Origin: CAHJXG01 sp964235485
GTDB taxonomy: Bacteria; Pseudomonadota; Alphaproteobacteria; Acetobacterales; Acetobacteraceae
Direction: 5' to 3'
DNA length: 64,000 bases
Assembly: GCA_964235485.1 (NCBI GenBank)
Contig: CAXSAZ010000005.1
Coordinates: 1-64,000 of the forward strand
Positions 50,435-59,653 of this stretch are shown here, piece after piece. Position 1 is the first letter of the stretch; each line of letters opens with the position of its first letter. The position numbers and the translations under genes are program-made. The notes below the pieces were generated by a model. It was given only the letters and a program-made list of their open reading frames with translations. It was not told where the DNA came from and did no database searches.

Positions 50435-51861
50435 GGGCGCTGCCGCTCGGCATCGGCACCATCCACTTCGTCGGCATCGGCGGCATCGGCATGTCGGGCA
50501 TCGCCGAGGTGCTGCACACGCTGGGCTACGCCGTGCAGGGCAGCGACCTCAGCGACAACGCCAACGTGCGCCGCTTGCGAGACGCCGGCATTCCCGTGGC
50601 GGTCGGGCACGACCCGGCCAACGTCGCCAACGCGCAAGTGGTCGTGGTCAGCACCGCGGTGAAGCGCGACAACCCGGAGGTCGCCGCCGCCCGCGCCCGC
50701 CTCCTGCCCGTGGTGCGCCGGGCGGAGATGCTGGCGGAACTCATGCGGCTGCGATGGGCCATCGCCGTCGGCGGCACCCACGGCAAGACGACCACTACCA
50801 GCCTCGTCGCCTGCCTGCTGGAAGCGGCGCGCATGGACCCGACCGTCATCAACGGCGGCATCATCAACGCCTACAACTCCAACACCCGGCTCGGCGAGGG
50901 CGAGTGGATGGTGGTGGAGGCCGACGAAAGCGACGGCAGCTTCCTGCGCCTGCCGGCCGTGATCGCCGTCGTCACCAACATGGACCCGGAGCACCTGGAC
51001 CATTGGGGCACCGCCGAGGCCATGGTGGCGGGCTACGACCAGTTCGTCGCCAACGTGCCGTTCTACGGCTTCGCCGTGCTGTGCATCGACCACCCGGGCG
51101 TGCAGCAGATGATCCCGCGCTTGTCGGACCGCCGGGTGATCACCTACGGCTTCTCGCCCCAGGCGGACGTGCGGGCGGAGCGGGTGCTGACGGACAAGCT
51201 GGGTGCCACGTTCGAGGTGATCTCCGCCGGGCGCGGGCGCGGCCACGCCCGGCGCATGGGTCCGTTCCGGCTGCCGATGCTCGGCCAGCACAACGTGCAG
51301 AACGCCCTGGCCGCCGTCGCCATCGGGATCGAGATGGGCGTGGACGAGGCGACGATCCGCAGCGCCTTCGCAGGCTTCCGCGGCGTGAAGCGGCGCTTCA
51401 CCAAGACCGGCGAGTCCGGCGGCATCACCGTGATCGACGATTACGGCCACCATCCGGTCGAGATCGCCGCCGTGCTCAAGGCCGCGCGCCAGGCCGGGGC
51501 GCGGGACGTGCTTGCGGTCGTGCAGCCGCACCGCTACTCGCGGCTGCAATCGCTGTTCCCCGAGTTCTGCACCTGCATGAACGACGCCGGCACCGTGATC
51601 GTGGCCGACGTGTATGCGGCGGGCGAGGCGCCGATCCCCGGGATTTCCCGCGACAGCTTGGTGGACGGGCTGCGCGCGCGCGGCCACCGCAGCGTGGTGC
51701 CGCTGCCGGGGCCGGAACACCTGGGCGAGATGGTGCACGCCATCGCCAAGTCCGGCGACTTCGTGATCTGCCTGGGCGCGGGGACCGTGACCCAATGGGC
51801 GGCGGCGCTCCCCGCCGAACTCGCGGCGCTGCAAGCCGCCAGCACGCGGCGGGCCGGGTGA
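50431..51861 (+). CDS. murC: UDP-MurNAc:L-alanine ligase MurC
   Basis: This 476-residue enzyme is the first Mur ligase of the pathway. Motifs are HFVGIGGIGMSGIAEVLHTL, P-loop VGGTHGKTTTTSLVA, EADESDGSFL, TNMDPEHLDHWGT, RRFTKTGESGGITVIDDYGH and HPVEIAAVL. Its GTGA overlap with murB and ATGA overlap with murG keep it in the translationally coupled run. Confidence 0.96.
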   Translation: MRALPLGIGTIHFVGIGGIGMSGIAEVLHTLGYAVQGSDLSDNANVRRLRDAGIPVAVGHDPANVANAQVVVVSTAVKRDNPEVAAARARLLPVVRRAEMLAELMRLRWAIAVGGTHGKTTTTSLVACLLEAARMDPTVINGGIINAYNSNTRLGEGEWMVVEADESDGSFLRLPAVIAVVTNMDPEHLDHWGTAEAMVAGYDQFVANVPFYGFAVLCIDHPGVQQMIPRLSDRRVITYGFSPQADVRAERVLTDKLGATFEVISAGRGRGHARRMGPFRLPMLGQHNVQNALAAVAIGIEMGVDEATIRSAFAGFRGVKRRFTKTGESGGITVIDDYGHHPVEIAAVLKAARQAGARDVLAVVQPHRYSRLQSLFPEFCTCMNDAGTVIVADVYAAGEAPIPGISRDSLVDGLRARGHRSVVPLPGPEHLGEMVHAIAKSGDFVICLGAGTVTQWAAALPAELAALQAASTRRAG

Positions 51862-52802
51862 TCCCCGCGGTGCAATCCCCGGCGCTGGCCGACCGCCTGC
51901 CGCCAATCCGTGGCCGGGTGCAGGCCCATGCGTCGCTGGCGCCGTTCACCTGGTTCCGCGTCGGCGGCCCGGCGGAGGCGTTGGTGCGCCCGTCGGACGC
52001 CGCCGACCTTGCAAGCTTCTTTTCGGCGCTGCCGCCCGACGTGCCGGTGCAGGTGCTGGGAGCCGCCAGCAACGTGATCGTGCGCGACGGCGGCATCCCC
52101 GGCGTGGTGCTGCGCCTTGGCCGCGGCTTCGGCGAGGTCCAGATCGAGCCGGACGGCGTGGTGGCCGGCGCCGCCTGCCTGGACGCCGTGGTGGCGGAGC
52201 ACGCGGCGGCGGCAGGGCTGGCCGGGCTAGAGTTCCTGTCGGGCATCCCAGGCGCAATCGGCGGCGCGGTCGCCATGAACGCCGGCGCTTATGGCGGCGA
52301 CATCGCGGGCTGCCTCGATTGGGCGGAGGTCGTCACCCGTTCCGGCGAGCAGCGCCGCATGGACGCCGCGGCGCTCGCCTTTGCCTACCGGCACGCCAGC
52401 CTGCCGCCCGGCGCCGTCGTGGTCCGCGCCCGGTTCCGCGCCCGCCCCGGCGACCGCGCCGCCATCGCCGCGCGCATGGCCGAGATCCGCCGCAGCCGCG
52501 AGGACACCCAGCCGGTCCGCGCCCGCACCGGCGGCTCCACCTTCCGCAACCCGCCGGGGATGCGCGCTTGGGAACTGATCGACGCCGCCGGCGGGCGCGG
52601 CCTCACGCGCGGGGGCGCCGCGTGCAGCGGCAAGCATTGCAACTTCCTGCTCAACACCGGCGGCGCCACCGCGGCCGACCTGGAGGGCTTGGGCGAGGAA
52701 CTGCGCCGCCGGGTGCACGCCGCGTCCGGCGTCACGCTGGAATGGGAGATCAAGCGCATGGGCATCCCGTCCGGCCCGGCCCCTTGGAAAACCGCCCCAT
52801 GA
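51858..52802 (+). CDS. murB: UDP-N-acetylenolpyruvoylglucosamine reductase MurB
   Basis: This 314-residue FAD enzyme reduces UDP-GlcNAc-enolpyruvate to UDP-MurNAc. Seen are TWFRVGGPAEALVRPS, VLGAASNVIVRDGG, the flavin segment SGIPGAIGGAVAMNAGAYGG, and GSTFRNPPG with the catalytic serine of the type II enzyme. The C-terminal GGAACSGKHCNFLLNTGGAT carries two cysteines. A GTG start at 51858 overlaps the murC stop and gives the expected length. Confidence 0.95.
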   Translation: MIPAVQSPALADRLPPIRGRVQAHASLAPFTWFRVGGPAEALVRPSDAADLASFFSALPPDVPVQVLGAASNVIVRDGGIPGVVLRLGRGFGEVQIEPDGVVAGAACLDAVVAEHAAAAGLAGLEFLSGIPGAIGGAVAMNAGAYGGDIAGCLDWAEVVTRSGEQRRMDAAALAFAYRHASLPPGAVVVRARFRARPGDRAAIAARMAEIRRSREDTQPVRARTGGSTFRNPPGMRAWELIDAAGGRGLTRGGAACSGKHCNFLLNTGGATAADLEGLGEELRRRVHAASGVTLEWEIKRMGIPSGPAPWKTAP

Positions 52803-53716
52803 AGCGCGTCGCGGTCCTATATGGCGGCATCTCCGCGGAGCGCGAGGTCAGCCTGTCCTCCGGCCGCCAGGTGATCGCGGCGCTGGAGACCGCCGGGTTC
52901 GAGGTGACGCCGATCCTGGTCGGGCCGGACCTCGGCGCGGTGATTGCAGCACTCGATCCCAAGCCGGATGCCGTGTTCAACGCGCTGCATGGGCGGTTCG
53001 GGGAGGACGGGGTGATCCAGGGCGTGCTGGATTGGCTCGGCATCCCCTACACCCATTCCGGCGTCCGGGCGTCCGCGCTGGCGATGGACAAGCAGGCGGC
53101 CAAGGCGGTGTTCGCCGCCGCCGGGCTGCCGGTGGCGCGGGGGCGGGTCGTCGAGATGGACGAACTGGAGGCCGGGGACCCGGTGCCGCTGCCCTACGTG
53201 GTGAAGCCGGTGGACGAGGGGTCGTCGGTGGGCGTCGAAATCTTGCGCGGCGGCGACAACCGCCGGGCGGAGCTGGCGCGCACCTGGCGCTTCGGCCGCA
53301 CAGCCATGGTCGAGGAATACGTGCCCGGCCGCGAGCTGACGGTCGGCGTCATGGGCGGACGCGCGCTGGCGGTGACGGAGATCACCGCGGCGGCGGGCTT
53401 CTACGATTACGAGAGCAAGTATGCCGAGGGCGGCTCCCGTCACGTGGTCCCGGCGGCGGTGCATCCGGACACGTATGCCCGCGCGCTCGACGTGGCGCTC
53501 CTCGCGCACCAGGCGCTTGGCTGCCGCGGCGCCACCCGGGCCGACCTGCGCTATGATGACACGGCTGGCGAGCCGGGCCGCCTGGTGCTGCTGGAAGTGA
53601 ACACCCAGCCCGGCCTGACGCCGACCAGCCTGTTGCCGGAGCAGGCGGCGCATCTCGGCATCGACTTCCCCGCTTTGTGCGCCTGGATGGTGGAGCACGC
53701 CGCGTGCCGCGCGTAG
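52799..53716 (+). CDS. ddl: D-alanine:D-alanine ligase
   Basis: This 305-residue ATP-grasp enzyme makes the D-Ala-D-Ala dipeptide used by MurF. Key segments are VAVLYGGISAEREVSLSSG, ALHGRFGEDGVIQG, YTHSGVRASALAMDK, PYVVKPVDEGSSVGVEI, EEYVPGRELTVGVM and the metal site LLEVNTQPGLTPTSL. The start overlaps murB by four bases. The ftsQ start lies inside its last codons. Confidence 0.96.
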   Translation: MKRVAVLYGGISAEREVSLSSGRQVIAALETAGFEVTPILVGPDLGAVIAALDPKPDAVFNALHGRFGEDGVIQGVLDWLGIPYTHSGVRASALAMDKQAAKAVFAAAGLPVARGRVVEMDELEAGDPVPLPYVVKPVDEGSSVGVEILRGGDNRRAELARTWRFGRTAMVEEYVPGRELTVGVMGGRALAVTEITAAAGFYDYESKYAEGGSRHVVPAAVHPDTYARALDVALLAHQALGCRGATRADLRYDDTAGEPGRLVLLEVNTQPGLTPTSLLPEQAAHLGIDFPALCAWMVEHAACRA

Positions 53717-54633
53717 CGCCGCCCGACCGCGCGCCGGTCAGCGCGCCCGGCCTGCGCCCCTCGCGCGCGCCGCGCACGCCCGCCAAGCCGCCGCGCCCGC
53801 TGGACGACCGTCCGTCGCGCTTGCGGCTGCTGCTGCGCCGGCAGCGCCGGGCCATCGCCTACGGGCTGGCCGGGGTGGCGCTGCTGGCCGGCGGCGCCGC
53901 GCTGGTACGGGCGGTGCAGCCGGCCCGCTCGGTCGCGCTGCTGCGGGACTGGATCGCTGCCGGCGCCAGCCTTCCCGTGCGCAGCATCGTGGTGGAAGGC
54001 CGGTCGCTGACGCCCGAAGCGAAGCTGCGCGAGGCGCTCGGCGTGTCCAAGGGCGACAAGCTGCTGAACGTGTCGCTGGACGTGGCGCGGGCGCGGATCG
54101 AGCGGCTGACCTGGGTGCAGCACGCCACGTTGGAGCGCCGGCTGCCCGGCACCCTCGTGGTGCAGATCACGGAGCGCCACCCGTTCGCGCTTTGGCAGAC
54201 CGGCGGCAAGTTCGTGCTGATCGACCGCGCAGGCCAGGTCGTCGCCGACCAAGACCCGGCAAAGGACGCCGCCGCCTTTGCAGCCCTCCCCCTGGTCGTG
54301 GGCGCCGGCGCCCCGGAGCGTGCGGCGGCCTTGCTGGACCAGCTCGCCGCCCTGCCCGCGCTCCGTGCCCGCGTGGCCGCCGCCGTGCGCGTGGGGGAGC
54401 GGCGGTGGAACCTTCGGCTCAACAACGGCGCCGACGTGCTGCTGCCGGAAGGCGCGGAAGCGCCGGCCATGGCCCGGCTGATGGAGCTGCACAGCGCGCA
54501 GGCGCTGCTGGACCGCCCTGTGCGGGCCCTCGACATGCGCTTGCCCGACCGTCTGGTGGTGCGCCCCTTGCCGGAGCCGCCGCTGCCGGTGCCGCCCGAA
54601 CCCCCGCCGGCCGACACGAGGAGGCCGGGATGA
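53704..54633 (+). CDS. ftsQ: Division protein FtsQ
   Basis: This 309-residue single-pass membrane protein has a Pro/Arg-rich cytoplasmic start of about 45 residues, a transmembrane helix (AIAYGLAGVALLAGGAALV), a POTRA domain (LPVRSIVVEGRSLTPEAKLR) and the beta domain (TLERRLPGTLVVQITERHPF, VLIDRAGQVVADQD). It scaffolds FtsB/FtsL at the septum. The GTG at 53704 has GGAG 8 bases upstream and overlaps ddl by 13 bases; a GTG at 53677 would add nine residues. The C-terminus is Pro-rich. Confidence 0.92.
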   Translation: MPRVAPPDRAPVSAPGLRPSRAPRTPAKPPRPLDDRPSRLRLLLRRQRRAIAYGLAGVALLAGGAALVRAVQPARSVALLRDWIAAGASLPVRSIVVEGRSLTPEAKLREALGVSKGDKLLNVSLDVARARIERLTWVQHATLERRLPGTLVVQITERHPFALWQTGGKFVLIDRAGQVVADQDPAKDAAAFAALPLVVGAGAPERAAALLDQLAALPALRARVAAAVRVGERRWNLRLNNGADVLLPEGAEAPAMARLMELHSAQALLDRPVRALDMRLPDRLVVRPLPEPPLPVPPEPPPADTRRPG

Positions 54634-55988
54634 ACGACATGACCCGCGGCGCCGAGCCTCGCGCCGCCAGGCTGGTCGCCGGCAAGCCGGATGCCGGCCG
54701 GTCGCTCGGTCCGCATCTGCCGCCGCCGATGGCCCCGGACCCGCCGCCCCGCCGCCCGCTGCGCGCCGGCCCGTTCGGCGTGCTGGACGTGGGCAGCACC
54801 AAGGTCACGTGCCTGATCGGCCGCGTGGACGGCGACGGCAAGCTCCGCGTGCTCGGGGTCGGGATGCGGCAATCCCGCGGCGTGCGGGCGGGCGGGATCA
54901 CCGACCTGGACGGGGCGGAGCAGGCCGTGCGCGGCGCAGTGGGCGATGCGGAGATCGGGGCGGACCACCGCTTGCGCTCAGTGGTCGTGAACCTCACTTG
55001 CGGCGCGCCGGAAAGCCGGCTGGTCGGCGTGCAGTGGCCGGTGGGCGGGCGCGCCGTGACCGAGGCGGACGTGCGGCGCGTGGTGCAGGAAGGCCGCGCC
55101 CGCGCGGCGGCCGAGGGGCGAGAGAACATCCACGCCCTGCCGCTCGGCTTCGCAGCCGACGGGACGCTCGGGGTTGCCGACCCGCGCGGCCTGCATTGCG
55201 ACCTGCTGTCGGCCCGGCTGCACATGGTGGACGCCGCCGCGACGGCGCTGCGCAACCTTGAGACGACGGTGCTGCGCTGCGAGCTGTATATCGCGGAGCT
55301 GGTCAGCGCGCCCTTGGCCGCCGGGCTGTCGTCCTTGGTGGAGGACGAGCGGCAACTGGGCGCCACCGTGATCGACATGGGCGGCGGCACCACGGGGATC
55401 GGCGTGTGGAGCGAGGGCAACCTGCTGCACACGGCGCAGCTCGCGGTGGGCGGCAGCCATGTGACCAACGACCTCGCGCGGGTGCTGTCCACCTCCGTCG
55501 CCGATGCCGAGCGGCTGAAAACCGTTTATGGCAACGCGGAAGGCAGCCCGGACGACGAGCGGGAAATCCTGTCCGTGCCGCTGGTGGGCGAGGAGGAACA
55601 CCATTTCTCCAAAATCCCGCGCAGCCAGTTGGTGGACGTGATCCGCCCCCGGCTGGAAGAAACGTTCGAGCTGGTCCGCGAACGCCTGGACGGCGCCGGC
55701 ATGGCGCGGGAGGCCGGCACCCGCGTCGTGCTGACCGGCGGCGCCAGCCAGTTGGCGGGCGCGCGGGAAATGGCGAGCCGGGTGCTGGACCGCCAAGTGC
55801 GCCTGGGCCGCCCCTTGCCGCTGCGGGGGCTGGCGGACGACCTGTCCGGCCCAGGCTTCGCCACCGCGGCGGGCCTGCTGAACTGGGCAGGCGGTGTCGG
55901 GCGGACGCTGGCCGACATCGACACGTCCGACGACCAGTCGGCCGGCTGGATCGGCCGCGCCGTCAACTTTATCCGAAACAGACTGTAA
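54630..55988 (+). CDS. ftsA: Division ATPase FtsA
   Basis: This 452-residue actin-like protein tethers FtsZ to the membrane. A 45-residue Pro/Ala-rich extension precedes the core, which starts at FGVLDVGSTKVTCLIGRVDG. Further motifs are ATVIDMGGGTTGIGVWSEGN, GGSHVTNDLARVLST and VVLTGGASQLAGAREMAS. The last residues (GRAVNFIRNRL) form the amphipathic membrane-targeting helix. The start overlaps ftsQ; an 86-base gap follows, so the coupled run ends here. Confidence 0.95.
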   Translation: MNDMTRGAEPRAARLVAGKPDAGRSLGPHLPPPMAPDPPPRRPLRAGPFGVLDVGSTKVTCLIGRVDGDGKLRVLGVGMRQSRGVRAGGITDLDGAEQAVRGAVGDAEIGADHRLRSVVVNLTCGAPESRLVGVQWPVGGRAVTEADVRRVVQEGRARAAAEGRENIHALPLGFAADGTLGVADPRGLHCDLLSARLHMVDAAATALRNLETTVLRCELYIAELVSAPLAAGLSSLVEDERQLGATVIDMGGGTTGIGVWSEGNLLHTAQLAVGGSHVTNDLARVLSTSVADAERLKTVYGNAEGSPDDEREILSVPLVGEEEHHFSKIPRSQLVDVIRPRLEETFELVRERLDGAGMAREAGTRVVLTGGASQLAGAREMASRVLDRQVRLGRPLPLRGLADDLSGPGFATAAGLLNWAGGVGRTLADIDTSDDQSAGWIGRAVNFIRNRL

Positions 55989-56014
55989 CATTCCGTACGA
56001 AGCTGATATCTGTG

Positions 56015-56029
56015 TTAATCCGTAACTAA
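56015..56029 (+). promoter_or_regulatory. Possible CtrA-like site upstream of ftsZ
   Basis: TTAATCCGTAACTAA matches the CtrA consensus TTAA-N7-TTAA at seven of eight defined bases. It lies 46-60 bases before the ftsZ ATG, in an AT-rich 86-base spacer that also holds a further TTAA at 56032. In Caulobacter CtrA represses ftsZ; whether this lineage uses CtrA in that way is unknown. Chance occurrence in an AT-rich spacer is a real alternative. Confidence 0.35.
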
Positions 56030-56074
56030 CGTTAATGCTGTCTTATCGCTAGAACCCAGCTTGGGAGAGCCTCG

Positions 56075-57610
56075 ATGACCCTGAACCTCACCGTCCCGCA
56101 GCAGAACCACACCGACTTCACGCCGCGCATCACCGTGATCGGGGTTGGCGGCGGCGGCACCAACGCCGTTGACAACATGATCGCGCTGAACCTGCAGGGC
56201 GTGGAGTTCGTGGTCGCCAACACGGACGCGCAGCAGTTGCAGCACAGCCGGGCCGACCGCCGGGTGCAGTTGGGACCACATCTGACGCAGGGCCTCGGCG
56301 CGGGCGCCAAGCCCGAGATCGGCCGCGCCGCCGCGGAGGAAGCGGCCGACGAGCTGATGCGCCACCTGGAAGGCGCGCACATGGTGTTCATCACCGCCGG
56401 CATGGGCGGCGGCACCGGCACCGGCGCCGCCCCGGTGATCGCCCGTATGGCCCGCGAGCGCGGCGTGCTCACGGTGGGCGTGGTCACCAAGCCCTTCACC
56501 TTCGAGGGCGCCCGGCGCGGCAAGGCGGCCGAAGCGGGCATCACCGAGCTGCAGCAGTTCGTCGATACGCTGATCGTGATCCCGAACCAGAACCTGTTCC
56601 GTTTGGCCAATGAGCGGACGGGCTGGAAGGAAGCGTTCAAGATGGCCGACCACGTCCTGTACATGGGCGTGCGCGGCGTCACCGACCTGATGGTGGCGCC
56701 GGGCCTGGTGAACCTCGACTTCGCCGACATCCGCACGGTGATGGCGGAAATGGGCAAGGCCATGATGGGCACCGGCGAGGCGGACGGCGACAACCGCGCC
56801 ATCCGCGCGGCCGAGGCCGCGATCAGCAACCCGCTGCTGGAGGACACCAGCATGGGCGGGGCGCGCGGCCTGTTGATCAACATCACCGGCGGCGACGACA
56901 TGACGCTGTTCGAGGTCGATCAAGCGGCCAACCGCATCCGGGAGGAAGTGGCGGAGGACGCGAACATCATCTTCGGCTCGGCCATCGACGAGAACCTGGT
57001 GGGGCGCGTGCGCGTGTCCGTGGTGGCGACCGGGATCGACCTCGCCCAAGCGGAAACGCAGAAGCCGCGCCTGGTCGCGGTGGGCGGGGGCGGCGGCACG
57101 GCCCACGTGGTCTCGTCCGGCCCGGCCGCGGCGCCGTCCGGCCCGCCCCCTTCCACCATGCCGCCGTCCTTTGCCATGGCGGGACAGCCCACGCCCTCCC
57201 TGGTGCCGGCGCAACTGCTCACGCCCCGTGCGCCGGAGGGGGCCGGCGAGGTCTCGGCCTATGGCGCGCAGCACGGCGCGGGACAGCACGGCGACGCGCA
57301 GCACGCCGGGCCGCAGCGTTATGCGGCCCCGGCGCCAACGCTTCGGCCCGCGCCGCCGCGGGCCAGCCCCGCGCTTGTGGAGCCGTCCCGCGCCGAGCAA
57401 GCACCGCCGCCTGCGCCGCCCAGCACGGCGCGGAGCCTGTTCGACATCATGACCGGCATGGGGCGGAACCGCCGGGTCGCGGTGTCCGACCCGGAGCCGC
57501 AGCGGGCGGAACCGTCGTTTCCCGGGCACGCCGCCGCCGCGGCGCCGCGGCAGGAGCCGGCGGACGAAGGCCTCGACATCCCGACCTTCCTGCGCCGTCA
57601 GAAATCATAG
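56075..57610 (+). CDS. ftsZ: Tubulin-like division GTPase FtsZ
   Basis: This 511-residue protein polymerises into the division ring. It has a short N-terminal arm and a GTPase domain with VIGVGGGGTNAVDNMI, the tubulin signature MGGGTGTGAAPVIAR and FGSAIDENLVGRVRVSVVAT. A long unstructured Pro/Ala/Gln-rich linker of about 165 residues follows, longer than in E. coli but usual in alphaproteobacteria. The conserved C-terminal peptide GLDIPTFLRRQ binds FtsA and other partners. A clear ribosome site GGGAGA lies 9 bases upstream, so it is expressed with its own leader. Confidence 0.97.
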   Translation: MTLNLTVPQQNHTDFTPRITVIGVGGGGTNAVDNMIALNLQGVEFVVANTDAQQLQHSRADRRVQLGPHLTQGLGAGAKPEIGRAAAEEAADELMRHLEGAHMVFITAGMGGGTGTGAAPVIARMARERGVLTVGVVTKPFTFEGARRGKAAEAGITELQQFVDTLIVIPNQNLFRLANERTGWKEAFKMADHVLYMGVRGVTDLMVAPGLVNLDFADIRTVMAEMGKAMMGTGEADGDNRAIRAAEAAISNPLLEDTSMGGARGLLINITGGDDMTLFEVDQAANRIREEVAEDANIIFGSAIDENLVGRVRVSVVATGIDLAQAETQKPRLVAVGGGGGTAHVVSSGPAAAPSGPPPSTMPPSFAMAGQPTPSLVPAQLLTPRAPEGAGEVSAYGAQHGAGQHGDAQHAGPQRYAAPAPTLRPAPPRASPALVEPSRAEQAPPPAPPSTARSLFDIMTGMGRNRRVAVSDPEPQRAEPSFPGHAAAAAPRQEPADEGLDIPTFLRRQKS

Positions 57611-57697
57611 CATAAGCTAATCAAAGCTTTAGGGCGTAATGTTCAGAAACATTCATTGATTTGGCGTTCCCCTGACCACCATCTAGGTTGCATCGGG

Positions 57698-57716
57698 GGA
57701 CGCCGCCTGGGCGTCC
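57698..57716 (+). terminator. Hairpin between ftsZ and lpxC
   Basis: GGACGCC (57698-57704) and GGCGTCC (57710-57716) form a perfect 7-bp stem with a 5-base loop, 88 bases after the ftsZ stop and 41 before the lpxC start. No U-tract follows, so it may be a partial terminator or a leader structure of lpxC. The rest of the 146-base spacer is AT-rich near ftsZ. Confidence 0.4.
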
Positions 57717-57756
57717 GGCGTGATCACTCCAGCCTGCTGGCTGGTTGAGGGTTTAC

Positions 57757-58713
57757 ATGGACGGACTGCCCGACTTGTCACCGCTGGCGCACGAGCTGAC
57801 GTCCCCTGCGCCCAGCACGGTGCAGCGCACGTTGAAGTCGGTCATCTGCTGCGTCGGCACCGGGCTGCATTCCGGCCAGCGCGTCAACGTCGTCCTGAAG
57901 CCAGCCCCCGTGCATGGGGGCATCGTGTTCCGGCGCACGGACCTCGGCATCGACATTCCCGCCCGGTTCGACCTGGTGTCGGACACGCGGCTTTGCACCG
58001 TGCTGGCATCTCCCGACCGTCCAGACGCCCGGATCGGCACGGTTGAGCACCTGATGGCGGCCTTGTCGGCCTGCCGCATCAGCAATGTCCGCGTCGAGCT
58101 GGACGGGCCGGAGCTGCCGGCGCTGGACGGGTCCGCCGCGCAATGGGTGTTCCTGCTGGACTGCGCGGGGTCGGTGGAGCAGGACGCGCCGGCCCGGGTC
58201 ATCGAAGTGCTGCGGACGGTTCGGGTGCAGGACGGGGAAGCCTTCGCCGAGTTGCGGCCCGCCGCGTCCGGCTTGCTTGAGATGTCCATGTCGATCGCCT
58301 TCGACGCCCCGGCGATCGGGCGGCAGGCCTTGTCCCTTTCGGCGAGCGGCCCGGCGGTCCGGCATGAGTTGGCGGACGCCCGCACCTTCACGCTGGCGCA
58401 CGAGGTCGCCGGGCTGCAGGCGGCGGGGCTGGCACGGGGCGGCAGCCTCGACAATGCCGTCGTGGTCGATGGCGCGCGGGTGCTGAACCCCGGCGGCCTG
58501 CGCATGTCGGACGAGTTCGTGCGGCACAAGATGCTCGACGCCGTGGGCGACCTGGCGATGGCGGGCGCCATCCTGCAAGGGCGGTTCATCGGGCACCGTT
58601 CCGGCCATACGCTCAACAACCGCGTGCTCCGCGCCTTATTCGCGGACCGGTCGAACTGGCGGGACGCGACGCCGCAGGAGCAGGCCGCGGCGCCGGTTCT
58701 GCAGGCCGCATAA
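57757..58713 (+). CDS. lpxC: UDP-3-O-acyl-GlcNAc deacetylase LpxC
   Basis: This 318-residue zinc deacetylase performs the committed step of lipid A synthesis. Motifs seen are TLKSVICCVGTGLHSGQRVN, the zinc/active-site TVEHLMAAL, ELPALDGSA, ARTFTL, SLDNAVVVDG, EFVRHKMLDAVGDLAMAG (zinc His and Asp) and the terminal GHTLNNRVLRAL. The ATG at 57757 follows GAGGG by six bases; an upstream TTG would put the ribosome site inside the gene. It confirms a Gram-negative outer membrane. Confidence 0.96.
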   Translation: MDGLPDLSPLAHELTSPAPSTVQRTLKSVICCVGTGLHSGQRVNVVLKPAPVHGGIVFRRTDLGIDIPARFDLVSDTRLCTVLASPDRPDARIGTVEHLMAALSACRISNVRVELDGPELPALDGSAAQWVFLLDCAGSVEQDAPARVIEVLRTVRVQDGEAFAELRPAASGLLEMSMSIAFDAPAIGRQALSLSASGPAVRHELADARTFTLAHEVAGLQAAGLARGGSLDNAVVVDGARVLNPGGLRMSDEFVRHKMLDAVGDLAMAGAILQGRFIGHRSGHTLNNRVLRALFADRSNWRDATPQEQAAAPVLQAA

Positions 58714-58756
58714 CGCATTCCGCGCCACCGCGTCGGCGTGCTATAGGGCCGTTGTC

Positions 58757-59644
58757 ATGAAGCAACGCACCCGAGTCCATTATCTGTTCGCGCGCTTTTT
58801 GCCCGGGCTGCTCGCCCTTTGCGTGCTGCAAGGCTGCGAAACGCTGAGTTCGGTCACGCCCTGGACTGGAAAGTCCGAGGATCTGAAGGCGAAGGCCGAT
58901 CCGGCGGCGAAGACGGTCGAGGAACTCTACAACAACGGAGTGGATGCGCTCAACCAGAAGCGCTACGCCACCGCGGTTTCGCAGTTCGACGCGGTTGAGC
59001 AGAACTTTCCCTATTCGTCCTGGGCGGTGAACGCCCAGTTGATGCACGGCTATGCGGAGTATCTGCAGAACCATTACACCGAGGCCATCGGCGCGCTCGA
59101 CCGCTACATTCAGCTTCACCCGACGAGCACCAATGCCTCCTACGCCTACTACCTGCGCGCGCTGAGCTTCTACGAGCAGATCGCCGATATCCAGCGCGAC
59201 CAGAAAGGCACCGAGCAGGCCATGGTCGCCTTGCAGGATGTCGTGAACCGCTTCCCCGAAAGCGCCTACGCCCGCGATGCCCGGCTCAAGATCGACCTGT
59301 GCCGCGACCACCTGGCCGGCAAGGAGATGGAGATCGGCCGCTATTACGAGCAGCAGAAGCTGTACGCGGCGGCCATCGGCCGCTTCCAGCGCGTCATCGA
59401 AGATTACCAGACCACCAATCACACGCCCGAGGCGCTGCACCGGCTGACCGAGATCTACCTGTTGCTGGGCTTGACCGACCAGGCGAAGCGAACCGCCGCC
59501 GTGCTGGGCCACAACTACCCGGGCAGCCCGTGGTATGAGGACAGCTACGCCCAGCTTGCCGAGAATGGCATCGCGCCGCCGACGCCTGCGACGGAACGGG
59601 CCAGCAGCGGTTTCCTGGCCCGCACCCTGGGCAGCGTTTTCTAG
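58757..59644 (+). CDS. bamD: Outer-membrane assembly lipoprotein BamD
   Basis: This 295-residue lipoprotein has a signal peptide and lipobox VLQGC with the lipidated cysteine at residue 27. Five TPR-like helical pairs follow (VEELYNNGVDALNQKRYATA, FPYSSWAVNAQLMHGYAEYL and so on). BamD is the essential partner of BamA in inserting beta-barrel proteins. A C-terminal extension after the last TPR (ERASSGFLARTLG) is short. A TATAGG about 15 bases before the start suggests a local promoter. recN follows by 9 bases. Confidence 0.95.
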   Translation: MKQRTRVHYLFARFLPGLLALCVLQGCETLSSVTPWTGKSEDLKAKADPAAKTVEELYNNGVDALNQKRYATAVSQFDAVEQNFPYSSWAVNAQLMHGYAEYLQNHYTEAIGALDRYIQLHPTSTNASYAYYLRALSFYEQIADIQRDQKGTEQAMVALQDVVNRFPESAYARDARLKIDLCRDHLAGKEMEIGRYYEQQKLYAAAIGRFQRVIEDYQTTNHTPEALHRLTEIYLLLGLTDQAKRTAAVLGHNYPGSPWYEDSYAQLAENGIAPPTPATERASSGFLARTLGSVF

Positions 59645-59653
59645 CATCCCCAA

